This document shows, one piece after another, positions 24,420 through 34,956 of a DNA stretch of 64,000 bases. Positions within the stretch are counted from its first letter, which is position 1. Every line of letters begins with the position of its first letter. The position numbers were made by a program, and so were the translations under genes. The DNA is from Dawidia soli. GTDB lineage: Bacteria > Bacteroidota > Bacteroidia > Cytophagales > Cyclobacteriaceae. The stretch is from NCBI RefSeq assembly GCF_018598185.1, contig NZ_JAHESC010000002.1, forward strand, positions 62,001 to 126,000, read 5' to 3'. The notes beneath the pieces are model-generated. The model searched no databases, was not told the DNA's origin, and worked only from the letters and a program-made list of their open reading frames with translations.

Positions 24420-27320
24420 ATGGCAGAAGAAAAGTTGATCAGGTTGAGTCAGGCAGCGAGGAAGCTTAATGTTGGCCACAACACCATTTTGGATTTCCTC
24501 GGAAAGAAGGGTTTTTCCATCGAGAATAACCCTAATGCTAAGCTTACGCCTGAGCAATTCAATCTTTTGTCCAAAGAGTTTGCCTCTTCGGCGACCGATA
24601 AGCTCGAGGCCTCCAGTCTTTCCATTGGGGTGAAGCATGTAGATACGGCACAAGCGGAGAAAGATGCCGCGAAGAAGCGTATCGAAGAAGAAGAGCGCAT
24701 TATGATTAAGAACCTCGGCTCCAAAGAGGTAAAAGCCAAAGAAGAGCCGAAGGCGGAACGGGTCACGAGCGACAAGCCGAAGCTGGAAGGCATCAAAGTG
24801 CTTGGCAAGATCGACCTGGAGAAAAAGCCTGCTACCAAAGAGCCTGAAGAGAAACCGGTCGTTGCCCCTGTCAAGGAGGAGAAACCGGTTGTTGCCGAGG
24901 TGGAAAAGCCGAAGGTAGAAGAAAAGCCTGTGGTGAAGGAAGTGGTGGAAGAGGCGCCGAAGAAAGTTGCAGAGGTTGAAAAACCTGTGGCAGAAGTGGC
25001 CCCGCCGGTAGTCGTTACACCCGAGCAGAAAGCACCCGAGGTTGTCGTGCCGCCGGTTGAAAAGCAGCCCGAGCCGCAACCCGAGTCAGAAGTCATCAAA
25101 GCACGGGCAGACCGGTTGAAAGGCTTGAAGGTAGTCGATAAAATTGAGCTGCCGGTAGACAAGAAAAAAGATGCTCCTGTAGCATCGTCTGATACGAAGG
25201 ATGACCGCAAGGGCAAACGCCCGCGCAAGCGTATTCCTACCGATGACCAAAAAGGTCCTGGCCAGCAACAAGGCCAGGGTCAGGGGCAAGGCCAGGGTCA
25301 AGGCCCCCGTCCTCATCAGGGTGGTGGACCACGTCCTTTTCAGCAAGGCGGTCCGCGCCCCCATCAGCAAGGAGCCGGTCGCGGCCCGCACGCGCCGCGC
25401 ATTCAGAAAGAGGAGCCTTCAGAAAAGGAAATTCAAGATCAGATCCGCGCTACGCTGGCTAAGCTGAGCGGCGGTAACAAAAAAACCAATAGCTCCAAGT
25501 ACCGCCGTGAAAAACGGCAGGCGAACTCGGAAGCGCAAGAGCAGCAGATGCTGCAGGAGCAGGAGGCATCGAAGACGCTGCGCGTAACCGAGTTCATCTC
25601 GGCAAACGACCTGGCGTCGATGATGAACGTTTCGGTAAACGACGTTATCTCGACCTGCCTGAGCCTGGGGATGTTCGTTTCGATCAACCAGCGTCTGGAT
25701 GCGGAAGCTATTACGGTCATTGCCGACGAGTTTGGCTATGCCGTACAATTCACGTCTGCGGAAGAAGAGCTGGAAGTAGAACAAGAAACAGAGCCCGAAG
25801 AAAACCTCGAGCCGCGTGCGCCGATCGTGACCATCATGGGTCACGTTGACCACGGTAAAACTTCCTTGCTTGACTACATCCGTAACACGAAGGTAACGGC
25901 ATCGGAGGCGGGTGGTATCACGCAGCACATCGGTGCTTACGATGTGACGACGAAAAGCGGTAACAAGATCGCCTTCCTCGATACGCCGGGTCACGAAGCG
26001 TTCACCGCGATGCGTGCACGGGGTGCGAAGCTGACGGACATTGCCATCATTGTGGTGGCGGCCGACGACGATGTTATGCCTCAAACAAAAGAGGCTATCA
26101 ACCACGCCCAGGTGGCCGGTGTACCCATCGTTATCGCTATCAACAAGATCGATAAACCTACCGCAAACCCCGACCGGATCCGCGAGGGCCTCTCGAAGAT
26201 CAACGTGTTGGTGGAAGAGTGGGGTGGTAAATATCAAAGCCAGGAGATCTCGGCGAAATCCGGTAAGGGTATCGACGACCTGCTGGAGAAAGTACTGCTC
26301 GAGGCAGAGATCCTGAACCTGAAAGCGAATCCGAACAGAAACGCTACGGGTTCTATTATCGAAGCATCGCTTGATAAAGGACGTGGTTATGTAGCGACCG
26401 TGATGGTACAAACTGGTACGCTCGCTGTGGGCGACATCGTACTGGCGGGTGCGAACTACGGTCGTGTGAAAGCTATGTTCGACGACACGGGCAAGAAAGT
26501 GGCAGAGGCTGGACCTTCTACGCCAGTGGTATTGCTCGGTCTTGATGGTGCGCCGCAGGCGGGTGAGAAGTTTTCTGTTATGGAAACTGACCGTGAGGCG
26601 CGCGAGCTTGCTGCCAAGCGTAGCCAGCTGTTGCGTGAGCAGAGCATCCGTACGAAGAAACATATTACACTGGACGAGATCGGCCGTCGTCTTGCGATCG
26701 GAAGCTTCAAGCAACTGAATGTGATTGTAAAGGGCGACGTGGACGGTTCAGTGGAAGCGCTCTCCGACTCGCTGTTGAAACTGTCGACACCGGAAATTCA
26801 GGTGGCGATCATTCACCGTGGTGTTGGCCAGATCTCCGAGTCGGACGTATTGCTTGCGTCAGCTTCCGATGCGATCATCGTTGCCTTCCAGGTGCGTCCT
26901 TCGGGCGCGGCAAAACGCCTGGCGGAGAACGAAGAGATCGAAATCCGGCACTACTCGATCATCTACGATGCGATCAACGACGTGAAGGCTGCCATGGAAG
27001 GTATGTTGGCGCCCGAAACGGAAGAGGTTATCGTGGGTAACGCAGAAATTCGTGAGGTATTCAAGATCTCGAAGATCGGTACGATTGCAGGCTGTATGGT
27101 TACGGATGGTTCAATTAAGCGGAGCAATCCGATACGCCTTATTCGCGACGGTATCGTTACCTACGCCGGCAAGCTCCACTCGCTCAAGCGTCACAAGGAC
27201 GATGCGAGCGAAGTACGCTCAGGCTTTGATTGCGGTATCGGTATCGATGGCTTCAACGATATGCAGGTTGGTGATGTAATTGAGAGCTACGAAACACGCG
27301 AAGTCAAACGTACACTGTAA
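24420..27320 (+). CDS. infB: Translation initiation factor IF-2
   Basis: A 966-residue GTPase that brings initiator tRNA to the ribosome. The ATG at 24420 is chosen over a TTG two codons earlier. Order: an N-terminal IF2_N-type helix ([19 protein letters not shown]), a long Lys/Glu/Pro/Val-rich linker (about 60-260), a Gln/Gly-rich tract (about 280-325), a second IF2_N domain (about 390-440), then the GTPase with G1 GHVDHGKT (near 474), G3 DTPGH and G4 NKID, and the C-terminal domains with [12 protein letters not shown] and [12 protein letters not shown]. The long low-complexity N-terminus is typical of Bacteroidota. Confidence 0.97.
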   Translation: MAEEKLIRLSQAARKLNVGHNTILDFLGKKGFSIENNPNAKLTPEQFNLLSKEFASSATDKLEASSLSIGVKHVDTAQAEKDAAKKRIEEEERIMIKNLGSKEVKAKEEPKAERVTSDKPKLEGIKVLGKIDLEKKPATKEPEEKPVVAPVKEEKPVVAEVEKPKVEEKPVVKEVVEEAPKKVAEVEKPVAEVAPPVVVTPEQKAPEVVVPPVEKQPEPQPESEVIKARADRLKGLKVVDKIELPVDKKKDAPVASSDTKDDRKGKRPRKRIPTDDQKGPGQQQGQGQGQGQGQGPRPHQGGGPRPFQQGGPRPHQQGAGRGPHAPRIQKEEPSEKEIQDQIRATLAKLSGGNKKTNSSKYRREKRQANSEAQEQQMLQEQEASKTLRVTEFISANDLASMMNVSVNDVISTCLSLGMFVSINQRLDAEAITVIADEFGYAVQFTSAEEELEVEQETEPEENLEPRAPIVTIMGHVDHGKTSLLDYIRNTKVTASEAGGITQHIGAYDVTTKSGNKIAFLDTPGHEAFTAMRARGAKLTDIAIIVVAADDDVMPQTKEAINHAQVAGVPIVIAINKIDKPTANPDRIREGLSKINVLVEEWGGKYQSQEISAKSGKGIDDLLEKVLLEAEILNLKANPNRNATGSIIEASLDKGRGYVATVMVQTGTLAVGDIVLAGANYGRVKAMFDDTGKKVAEAGPSTPVVLLGLDGAPQAGEKFSVMETDREARELAAKRSQLLREQSIRTKKHITLDEIGRRLAIGSFKQLNVIVKGDVDGSVEALSDSLLKLSTPEIQVAIIHRGVGQISESDVLLASASDAIIVAFQVRPSGAAKRLAENEEIEIRHYSIIYDAINDVKAAMEGMLAPETEEVIVGNAEIREVFKISKIGTIAGCMVTDGSIKRSNPIRLIRDGIVTYAGKLHSLKRHKDDASEVRSGFDCGIGIDGFNDMQVGDVIESYETREVKRTL

Positions 27321-27341
27321 GCGAATTTTGAACTACAGATG

Positions 27342-27360
27342 ATGGGCGGTTAAGGCCCAT
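27342..27360 (+). other. Small stem-loop after infB
   Basis: ATGGGC (27342-27347) pairs with GCCCAT (27355-27360) across a 7-base loop, just upstream of the main terminator. It may help define the 3' end or stability of the operon transcript. Confidence 0.4.
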
Positions 27361-27372
27361 GGAAATATGAAG

Positions 27373-27404
27373 AAGCCTGATCCTTTTCGATCAGGCTTTT
27401 TTTT
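27373..27404 (+). terminator. Intrinsic terminator of the rimP-nusA-infB operon
   Basis: A perfect 10-bp stem, AAGCCTGATC with GATCAGGCTT (27373-27382 and 27389-27398), loop CTTTTC, followed by an unbroken T-run to 27404. Confidence 0.9.
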
Positions 27405-27435
27405 CGAAACCTGTGACGGGTCTAACAGAATTTGA

Positions 27436-28092
27436 ATGGAGTTTGTCGAGCAATACTGGGTTTATGGATTGGGCTTTTTTGCCCAGTCGCTGTTCGGGTG
27501 CCGGCAGCTGGTGCAGCTTTTCTATTCCGAAAAGCAAGGCCGAGTGGTATCGCCGACGCTTTTCTGGCAACTTAGTCTACTCGGCTCTTTTCTCTTTTTG
27601 ATCTACGGCATCATTCGAGATGATGCGGTTATTATTCTTGGTCAGACGCTCTCCTACTTTATTTACATCCGCAACCTGCAGTTGAAGGACAGCTGGAAGA
27701 TTATGCCGGTTGTATTACGGTTCATCCTGATCATGCTACCCGTCTTCACACTGGTGTGGGTATTGGTCGTATCAGAAGAGGCAATGACGAACCTGGTGAC
27801 AAAGACGGATTTTACACACCCGCTCTTGATCCTGGGGGCGATCGGGCAATTATTATTGAACTTGCGCTTCGTATACCAGTGGTATTACTCGGAGAAGTAT
27901 AAAAAGTCTATTCTGCCGCTGGGTTTTTGGGTCATCAGCCTGGCGGCTTCTGTTATGATCATTCTTTACGCGGCGTACCGAACACCCATTGATCCGGTGT
28001 TGCTGGTGGCGCAGAGTATGGGCATCTTTGTGTATGTCCGGAACATCATCCTTCACGGTCGTGCCCGGGCGAGGGCACAAGCTACCTCCTGA
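27436..28092 (+). CDS. LAB_N-domain membrane protein (lipid-A-disaccharide synthase N-terminal-like)
   Basis: A 218-residue integral membrane protein with about six hydrophobic segments and two copies of the LAB_N domain. The first has GFFAQSLFGCRQLVQLFYSEK and GQTLSYFIYIRNL; the second repeats the pattern as GAIGQLLLNLRFVYQWYYSEK and AQSMGIFVYVRNI. LAB_N occurs at the N-terminus of some lipid-A-disaccharide synthases and as free-standing proteins of unknown role, here presumably in the envelope. There is no LpxB catalytic domain. Its stop overlaps the next ATG by one base (TGATG), so it is coupled to the methyltransferase gene. Confidence 0.82.
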   Translation: MEFVEQYWVYGLGFFAQSLFGCRQLVQLFYSEKQGRVVSPTLFWQLSLLGSFLFLIYGIIRDDAVIILGQTLSYFIYIRNLQLKDSWKIMPVVLRFILIMLPVFTLVWVLVVSEEAMTNLVTKTDFTHPLLILGAIGQLLLNLRFVYQWYYSEKYKKSILPLGFWVISLAASVMIILYAAYRTPIDPVLLVAQSMGIFVYVRNIILHGRARARAQATS

Positions 28093-29303
28093 TGGAAAAC
28101 GATAACGTATTTACGTCGCTTCTTGCTCCCGCCGTTCAGGCGTTTATTCGTGCGCACGAACATGGCGATGAGCGGCAGCTGGTATTAAAACACAAAGAGA
28201 TTGCCGGCGCCCCTGCCGCGCGTGTGGCTGAGCAGATTGCCGCGCGTCGAAAGGCAAAGGACAAGCTGCCGGGCTATTATCAGGCCGAAGGCATTGTATA
28301 CCCTCCGGGCGTCAATCTGGAACAGTCATCTTCTGAACAGACGGCGCGCTATAAACAAAACATTCTTCAACAGGAGGGCGTACTGCGGGGTACGATAGCC
28401 GATCTTACCGAAGGCTTTGGTATCGATACATTTTTTCTAAGTCAGATTTTTCAGCAGGTGCACGCGATCGAGCCCAATGAATCGCTGCAGGTCATCGCCC
28501 GGCACAATCACGCTCAGCTCGGTGCGCGAAACATACACTATCACAACACGACGGCAGAAGAATTCCTGGATCATAGCGACGCGACGTTTGACCTTGTCTA
28601 CATCGATCCGTCGCGCCGGGATGGGTCACAGAAAGTGTTCAGGCTTAGTGATTGCATGCCGGATGTGGTGGCGCTGCAAGGCCGGATCTTCGCGAAAGCA
28701 AATGACCTGTTGGTAAAAGCATCGCCGCTGCTGGATGTGCAACAGGGTCTTAAAGACTTATCGTGTGTGAAGGGGGTTTACATTGTGGCAGTCGATAATG
28801 AATGTAAAGAGCTGTTGTTCTTTTGTCGCCGTGGTTATGCAGGCGGGCCTTCCATTGTCGCTGTGAATTTGAAGCACGGGGTGCCGGAGACCTTCTCTTT
28901 CACCGCACAGGAGGAGCAACAAGCGCAAGTAACCGACACGCCGCCCGCAACCTATTTGTATGAACCCAACGCGGCGATATTGAAGGCCGGAGCTTTCAGG
29001 CTTCTTGCCGGTCGCTATGGTGTATCGAAGATACAGATCAATACACATATCTATACCAGCGATACACTTGTGGGGGATTTTCCAGGACGGGTGTTTAAAG
29101 TAGAGGCTTTTGTAAAAAGCGATCGCAGGGCAGTATTGCCTTTGTTTCCGGAAGGCAAAGGGAATGTTATCACACGGAACTATCCCCTGCCGGCAGAGGC
29201 ATTGAAAAAGAAAGTGGGCTTGCGTGATGGTGGTGAGAAATACCTGCTGGCGTTTTCCGGCGCCAGGGAAAAATTCCTGGCAGTTGCTGCGCGTGTGAAA
29301 TAG
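28092..29303 (+). CDS. Class I SAM methyltransferase with THUMP-like domain
   Basis: A 403-residue protein. Residues about 95-200 form a Rossmann methyltransferase core: the SAM-binding region IADLTEGFGIDTFFLS, HAIEPNE, and the substrate loop YIDPSRRD at 170-177, which resembles the DPPY/DPPR loops of nucleic-acid methyltransferases. The C-terminal part (LYEPNAAILKAGAF, then a beta-rich end) matches the THUMP-like family found fused to these enzymes. It is therefore probably an RNA methyltransferase, but the target is unknown. Next on the same strand is an RlmI-like rRNA methyltransferase, which agrees with an RNA role. Confidence 0.82.
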   Translation: MENDNVFTSLLAPAVQAFIRAHEHGDERQLVLKHKEIAGAPAARVAEQIAARRKAKDKLPGYYQAEGIVYPPGVNLEQSSSEQTARYKQNILQQEGVLRGTIADLTEGFGIDTFFLSQIFQQVHAIEPNESLQVIARHNHAQLGARNIHYHNTTAEEFLDHSDATFDLVYIDPSRRDGSQKVFRLSDCMPDVVALQGRIFAKANDLLVKASPLLDVQQGLKDLSCVKGVYIVAVDNECKELLFFCRRGYAGGPSIVAVNLKHGVPETFSFTAQEEQQAQVTDTPPATYLYEPNAAILKAGAFRLLAGRYGVSKIQINTHIYTSDTLVGDFPGRVFKVEAFVKSDRRAVLPLFPEGKGNVITRNYPLPAEALKKKVGLRDGGEKYLLAFSGAREKFLAVAARVK

Positions 29304-29331
29304 CGATTAATTTTGAGGATCAATACATATT

Positions 29332-30519
29332 ATGGTGAATGCGGGAACAGTCATTTTAAAGAAAGGAAAAGAGCACTCCATCGAGCGGTATCATCCCTGG
29401 ATCTTTTCGGGCGCGATACAACAATCTACCGGTTCGCTGACCGACGGCTGCTGGGTAGAGGTGCTGAGCTATAAAAACAAACGGCTGGGTTTTGGTCACT
29501 ACCAGAAGGGCAGCATCACTGTACGCATGCTGCACTTTGGTGCTGACGAGCCCGGCGAGCATTTCTGGGAGAATAAATTTCGCCAGGCACTGCAGTTGCG
29601 CAGAAGCGCCGGACTACCGACAGAAACAACCAACGCCTTTCGTCTGATTCATGGCGAGGGTGATGGGTTGCCTGGTCTTATTGTCGACTATTACGACGGT
29701 GTCGCGATTGTCCAGGCGCACGACGCCGGCATGCACGAAGACCGTCACCGCATTGCTGAGGCGCTTCAGAAGGCATTAAGCCCGGCGTTGCAGACGGTGT
29801 ATTATAAGAGCCACGGTACATTGCCGGGCAAGATGCGCGACGAGCATTATAACGAGTACCTGTCGGGCATGAGTGCTGTGCCGCATATCGTTGCAGAGCA
29901 CAGCAAGAAATTTTACATCGATTGGGAGGAGGGTCAGAAGACTGGCTTCTTTCTGGATCAGCGGGAGAACCGTCGGCTTTTGGGGGAATTCAGCGCGGGT
30001 AAGACTGTCTTGAATACGTTCTGTTATACCGGGGGCTTCTCGGTATATGCGCTGGAGGCCGGTGCGCAGTTGGTGCACTCGGTTGATGCTTCCGAGAAGG
30101 CTATTCAGCTGACCCGAAAAAATTTAGAGCTTAACGGGTTCGATGCAGAAAAACATGCTTGCTATGCCATCGATACGTTTGACTTTCTGGCGGACAAGCA
30201 TCATGCTTATGATGTGATCGTGCTGGATCCGCCGGCATTTGCCAAACACCGCGATGCGCGCCACCAGGCGGTGCGGGGATATCAGCGGTTAAATGCAGAG
30301 GCCATGAAAGTCATTCGTCCGGGCGGTGTGATCTTTACTTTCTCCTGCTCGCAAGTTGTGGACCGACAGCTTTTTTACGATACGATTGTATCGGCTGCGA
30401 TACAGGCGGGACGACAGATAAAGGTATTGCATCATTTGTCTCAGCCGGCAGATCACCCTGTTTCCATCTTCCATCCGGAGGGGGAATATCTCAAGGGGTT
30501 GGTGTTGTTTGTGGAGTAA
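29332..30519 (+). CDS. RlmI-type 23S rRNA (cytosine-C5) methyltransferase
   Basis: A 395-residue enzyme with an N-terminal PUA domain (about 5-75; HPWIFSGAIQ, GFGHYQKGSITVRML), a central RlmI domain (GEGDGLPGLIVDYY) and a C-terminal Rossmann methyltransferase (NTFCYTGGFSVYALEAGA at 218-235, VLDPPAF at 287-293, FSCSQ with the presumed catalytic Cys329). E. coli RlmI methylates C1962 of 23S rRNA; the same target is likely but inferred from family. It ends four to ten bases before copy B of the dispersed hairpin element. Confidence 0.9.
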   Translation: MVNAGTVILKKGKEHSIERYHPWIFSGAIQQSTGSLTDGCWVEVLSYKNKRLGFGHYQKGSITVRMLHFGADEPGEHFWENKFRQALQLRRSAGLPTETTNAFRLIHGEGDGLPGLIVDYYDGVAIVQAHDAGMHEDRHRIAEALQKALSPALQTVYYKSHGTLPGKMRDEHYNEYLSGMSAVPHIVAEHSKKFYIDWEEGQKTGFFLDQRENRRLLGEFSAGKTVLNTFCYTGGFSVYALEAGAQLVHSVDASEKAIQLTRKNLELNGFDAEKHACYAIDTFDFLADKHHAYDVIVLDPPAFAKHRDARHQAVRGYQRLNAEAMKVIRPGGVIFTFSCSQVVDRQLFYDTIVSAAIQAGRQIKVLHHLSQPADHPVSIFHPEGEYLKGLVLFVE

Positions 30520-30522
30520 TTC

Positions 30523-30597
30523 TCGGCGCCGGTCTGGAGACCGGGACAATGCTGGGCACGAGTCTTCGCTCCGAGACGGGGCTGAGACTCGCGCCAG
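30523..30597. repeat. Dispersed multi-hairpin element, copy B
   Basis: Hairpin 1 is CCGGTCT/AGACCGG (30529-30535 with 30538-30544). Hairpin 2 is GGCACGAGTCT/AGACTCGCGCC (30555-30565 with 30585-30595), with an A-C mismatch at the same place as in copy A. Hairpin 3, GCTCCG/CGGGGC (30568-30573 with 30577-30582), has one T-G wobble and sits in the loop of hairpin 2. The arms differ from copies A and C at paired positions. It lies between convergent genes and may also act as their transcriptional border. Confidence 0.7.
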
Positions 30598-30628
30598 TTA
30601 TTGCTTTTCGCGCTGCGCGCGTGGCTTA

Positions 30629-31492
<864 letters not shown>

Positions 31493-31658
31493 GGTTGTAG
31501 GATAAGATATACGATTTACTACTTTACAGCCGAAAACTCAATGCCTGTGCCAAAAATGGAACGAGTTCCGGAAACGTTATTTTAGCGGCGGCGGCCCCAG
31601 CAGATTAATGGTTTGTATTTAAAAGATTGGCCCTAAATTGCACGCTGCTAAGAAGACT

Positions 31659-32609
31659 ATGATCCGAGTATACACCCTTCGACAAGGAAAGCTGGAGCAG
31701 CATAAGAATTTGCCGCACGAGGAGATCATGAAGTTGTCCAATATCATTTGGATAGACTTACAATCTCCCTCGCAGCAGGAGAAGGTGTTTGTGGAGCGCA
31801 ATTTTAAGATCGAGTTCTTTACGCATCAGGAGGTGCAGGAGATCGAAAGCAGCTCGCGGTTTCTCGAAACCGAAGAAACGATCGAAATCAACCTGGGCTT
31901 TATCTCCAGCGATGTGGAGCTTTCCGTTCAGAACGTCACCTTCATCCTGAAGGGCAACATTCTCTTCACCTATCGCCAAGGCGACCTCAAGACTTTTGCG
32001 GAAGCGGTGCGTAAGCTCAAATCCATGAATGCCGAGACCAAAGAGCACGGTCTCGACATCTTCCTGACGATCCTGGAGACCCGCATCGACAGCGACGCCG
32101 ACCTGATCGAAAGCATCAATCGCCGTGTGAACACCATCAGCAAGGAGCTTATCGCCCGCGAGTCGCTGAAGGAAGACATGCTGTTGGGCATCGCGCAGTT
32201 ACAAGAGAACACCATGCTGTTGCACGAAACTATTACGGAAAAGCAACGCGTGGTGAGCTCGCTCATCCGCATTCCCGAATTCAATAAGATCGAGAACGAG
32301 CGCCTGAAGGTAATTATCAAAGACATCGGTTCGCTGCTGCAACACGCGCAGTTCAGCTCGGAACGTCTGGAGTACCTGCAGAATACTTTTCTGGGTCTCG
32401 TCAATATCGAGCAGAACACTGTCATCAAGATCTTTACGGTGGTGACCGTTGTATTTATGCCGCCCACGCTGATCGCGAGCATCTACGGCATGAACTTTAA
32501 GGTTATGCCTGAACTATCATGGACGGGCGGCTACCCTATGGCCATTGCGTTAATGATCTTCTCTTCGCTCGCCTTCCTCTGGTACTTTAAACGTAAGAAA
32601 TGGCTGTAA
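31659..32609 (+). CDS. corA: CorA-family magnesium/metal transporter
   Basis: A 316-residue inner-membrane channel for Mg2+ (also Co2+ or Ni2+ in some members). I chose the ATG at 31659; an in-frame TTG seven codons earlier is less likely. The large cytoplasmic N-terminal domain (WIDLQSPSQQE, EETIEINLGFIS) is followed by long helices and two C-terminal transmembrane segments with the selectivity motif GMN at 277-279 (SIYGMNFKVMPE) and a basic tail KRKKWL. It is followed after 16 bases by a deoxynucleoside kinase and then a TSUP permease, probably one transcription unit. Confidence 0.93.
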   Translation: MIRVYTLRQGKLEQHKNLPHEEIMKLSNIIWIDLQSPSQQEKVFVERNFKIEFFTHQEVQEIESSSRFLETEETIEINLGFISSDVELSVQNVTFILKGNILFTYRQGDLKTFAEAVRKLKSMNAETKEHGLDIFLTILETRIDSDADLIESINRRVNTISKELIARESLKEDMLLGIAQLQENTMLLHETITEKQRVVSSLIRIPEFNKIENERLKVIIKDIGSLLQHAQFSSERLEYLQNTFLGLVNIEQNTVIKIFTVVTVVFMPPTLIASIYGMNFKVMPELSWTGGYPMAIALMIFSSLAFLWYFKRKKWL

Positions 32610-32625
32610 GCCGATACAGACGAAT

Positions 32626-33258
32626 ATGCAGGAACTGAAGCATATTGCCATTTGTGGTAACATTGGGTGTGGCAAGACCACTTTGTCGCAAAAGCTTGCC
32701 CGGCATTACGGATGGGAAGCGCTGCTGGAGTCGGTAGAAGACAACCCTTATCTGCGCGACTTTTACGGTGATATGCCGCGGTGGGCTTTTCATGTGCAGA
32801 TCTATTTTCTGACGAGCCGTTTTAAGCAAGTGGCCAAGATACGAGCCAGTAAGAAGGTTACCGTTCAAGACAGGACCATCTACGAAGATGCCTACATATT
32901 CGCGGCCAACCTGCACCGCAGCGGTTTTATGTCTGATCGCGACTACGCCTGTTACCTGGACATCTTTCATTCCATGATCGCGTTTGTACAGCCGCCCGAT
33001 CTGCTGGTCTATCTGAAGGCCGACATTCCCAAGCTGGTGCGCCAGATCGAAAAGCGCGGTCGTGATTACGAGTATGCCATCCGGCTCGACTATCTCAAGA
33101 ACCTTAATACACACTACGAGACCTGGATACAACACTACAAGCCTGGCCGGTTGCTGGTAATCGATGTGAACGAGCTGGATTTTGTCGAACGCATCGAGGA
33201 CTTTTCGTTTATCGTCAATAAGATCGACCTGGAGCTGAACAGCTTATTTAATGTCTGA
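32626..33258 (+). CDS. Deoxynucleoside kinase
   Basis: A 210-residue dNK-family kinase that phosphorylates deoxyribonucleosides in nucleotide salvage. The P-loop GNIGCGKTT is at 11-19; the ESVEDNPYLRDFYGD block, the DRTIYEDAY motif with catalytic Asp-Arg, and the LID arginines in RGRDYEYAIRLDYL are present. The specific base preference (dA/dG or others) cannot be assigned. It lies 16 bases after corA and 11 bases before the TSUP permease gene. Confidence 0.9.
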   Translation: MQELKHIAICGNIGCGKTTLSQKLARHYGWEALLESVEDNPYLRDFYGDMPRWAFHVQIYFLTSRFKQVAKIRASKKVTVQDRTIYEDAYIFAANLHRSGFMSDRDYACYLDIFHSMIAFVQPPDLLVYLKADIPKLVRQIEKRGRDYEYAIRLDYLKNLNTHYETWIQHYKPGRLLVIDVNELDFVERIEDFSFIVNKIDLELNSLFNV

Positions 33259-33269
33259 CGCGATACGGT

Positions 33270-34025
33270 ATGATCTCTCTTTTTTCGTTTGAGCTTTCGG
33301 TCGCCGATCTTGTTATCTTCTTTCTGGTAGCGATCCTTATCGGGATGTCCAAAACGGGTATACACGGTACGGGAACAATGGCAGTACCGTTGCTCGCATC
33401 GGTGTTCGGGGGTCAGCTTTCGAGCGGGATCATGCTACCCATTATTTGCATGGCCGATATCATGGGTGTGCTATACTATCATCGCCATGCCGAGTGGAAA
33501 TACCTGCGCAAGCTTTTCCCATGGGCGATACTGGGCACCATTCTCGGTACAATCGTCGGCAAGAGCATGCCCGACGATGTGTTTCGCATGATCATGGCAG
33601 TGATCATCATCCTGAGCGTGATCATCATGATCTGGCTGGAGCGTGGGCGAAAGGAAGATGTTCCCGATAGTCCCTGGTTCGCCGGGCTTGCCGGAACGAC
33701 GGGTGGATTTACGTCGATGGTGGGAAATCTGGCGGGTTCCCTCATGGCGGTCTACTTTCTATCTATGCGTCTGCCCAAGAATGTCTTCATCGGCACGACG
33801 GCGTGGTTCTTTATGGTGATGAACTGGTCCAAGGTTCCGTTCCATGTTTTTAGCTGGCACACCATTACCTGGAATACACTTTTGCTCGATGTTATCACGC
33901 TGCCGGCAATTGCGCTGGGTGCTTATATCGGGATCGTCCTTGTGAAGTATTTGAAAGACAAGACGTATCGTTGGTTTATTATGGGCGTGACGGTATTGGC
34001 CGCGGTGCTGATGCTATTGCGCTAG
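33270..34025 (+). CDS. TSUP-family sulfite exporter TauE/SafE-like permease
   Basis: A 251-residue membrane protein with about eight hydrophobic segments. It has the TauE/SafE features: MSKTGIHGTGTMAVPLLA in the first half, the internal duplicate GTTGGFTSMVGNLAGSLMAVYF, and PKNVFIGTTAWFFMVMNWSKVP. The family moves sulfite, sulfonates or other organic anions; the substrate here is unknown. Its last 12 bases overlap the 3' end of the convergent PLP deaminase gene. Confidence 0.88.
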   Translation: MISLFSFELSVADLVIFFLVAILIGMSKTGIHGTGTMAVPLLASVFGGQLSSGIMLPIICMADIMGVLYYHRHAEWKYLRKLFPWAILGTILGTIVGKSMPDDVFRMIMAVIIILSVIIMIWLERGRKEDVPDSPWFAGLAGTTGGFTSMVGNLAGSLMAVYFLSMRLPKNVFIGTTAWFFMVMNWSKVPFHVFSWHTITWNTLLLDVITLPAIALGAYIGIVLVKYLKDKTYRWFIMGVTVLAAVLMLLR

Positions 34026-34928
34026 CATGTCGCCGTTGCCCTGTAGCCCGCCTGTGTGAATGGCGAGGATCCTGCTGCCGCGCGCAAAACAGCCCTGTTG
34101 GACAAGATCGTAAATACCCCACATCATTTTTCCGGTATAAACAAAGTCCAGTGGGATGTTATGTTTGCTCTGGAAGTTTTTGATGAATGTGGTCAATACA
34201 TCGTTCGTTTTTGCATAGCCCCCCATATGGTACTGATCGTTGATGTGCCACGGACGCATGGGGGCATCGTGATCTAATAGTACCTTTACCTCGTCTGTGA
34301 GGAAACTTCCCTTGAGTGCTGAGAATCCGATAACCTCTCCGTAAACAGCCCCTTGTATAATACCCGCCATTGTACCGCCGGTGCCTACAGGCAGGCAGAT
34401 ATAGTCGAAAGGTTCTGTGGGAAATGTCGTGGCAAATTCCCGCGTGCCTTTCAGGGCGAGGGTGTTGGTCCCGCCTTCAGGTATAGTATAAAAATCACCG
34501 AACTGTCCATGCAGTGTTTTGTGAAAGTCCTCATCCGTTTTTTGGCGATACGCTTCACGGCTGACATAGTGCAGGTGCATGCCCGCGGCTTGTGCAAATG
34601 CCAGGGTAGTGTTGAGCGGCGCAGTCCTTTCGCCGCGTACTACGCCGATGCTTCGCAGGTCCAGGGCGTGCGCGGCGGCGGCGGTAGCATAAAGATGATT
34701 GGAGTAAGCACCGCCGAATGTCAGTACGGTAGTATGTCCCTGTTGTTTTGCGGCTTCGAGGTTGTATTTCAGCTTCCACCACTTGTTGCCGGAAACATGG
34801 GGATGGTTGAGGTCTTCGCGCTTTACGTGAAGTGTGATGCCGGCGGCGCTCAGCGGGTCGTCGGAGATCGGTATGACGGGAGTAGCACGGTACGAGAGCA
34901 AGCGTGAAATTTGAGCGAAAATAAACAA
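34014..34928 (-). CDS. PLP-dependent D-cysteine desulfhydrase / ACC deaminase family enzyme
   Basis: A 304-residue fold-type II PLP enzyme. The Schiff-base lysine is Lys49 in HVSGNKWWKLKYNL, the serine/asparagine loop is FGGAYSNHLYATAA, and VGTGGTMAG is the phosphate-binding glycine loop. The family includes 1-aminocyclopropane-1-carboxylate deaminases and D-cysteine desulfhydrases, which cannot be separated by inspection; D-cysteine desulfhydrase activity is the commoner one in bacteria. It shares a divergent promoter region, with a 16-bp inverted repeat, with the radical SAM gene. Confidence 0.85.
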   Translation of the reverse strand: MFIFAQISRLLSYRATPVIPISDDPLSAAGITLHVKREDLNHPHVSGNKWWKLKYNLEAAKQQGHTTVLTFGGAYSNHLYATAAAAHALDLRSIGVVRGERTAPLNTTLAFAQAAGMHLHYVSREAYRQKTDEDFHKTLHGQFGDFYTIPEGGTNTLALKGTREFATTFPTEPFDYICLPVGTGGTMAGIIQGAVYGEVIGFSALKGSFLTDEVKVLLDHDAPMRPWHINDQYHMGGYAKTNDVLTTFIKNFQSKHNIPLDFVYTGKMMWGIYDLVQQGCFARGSRILAIHTGGLQGNGDMLAQ

Positions 34929-34956
34929 TTGGGGAGAAGTGCTGCAGATAATTTAT

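Noticed and set aside
25419-26714. A 431-codon ORF antisense to infB
   Set aside because: It lies opposite the conserved IF-2 GTPase; its translated sequence is basic, low in structure and typical of antisense frames.
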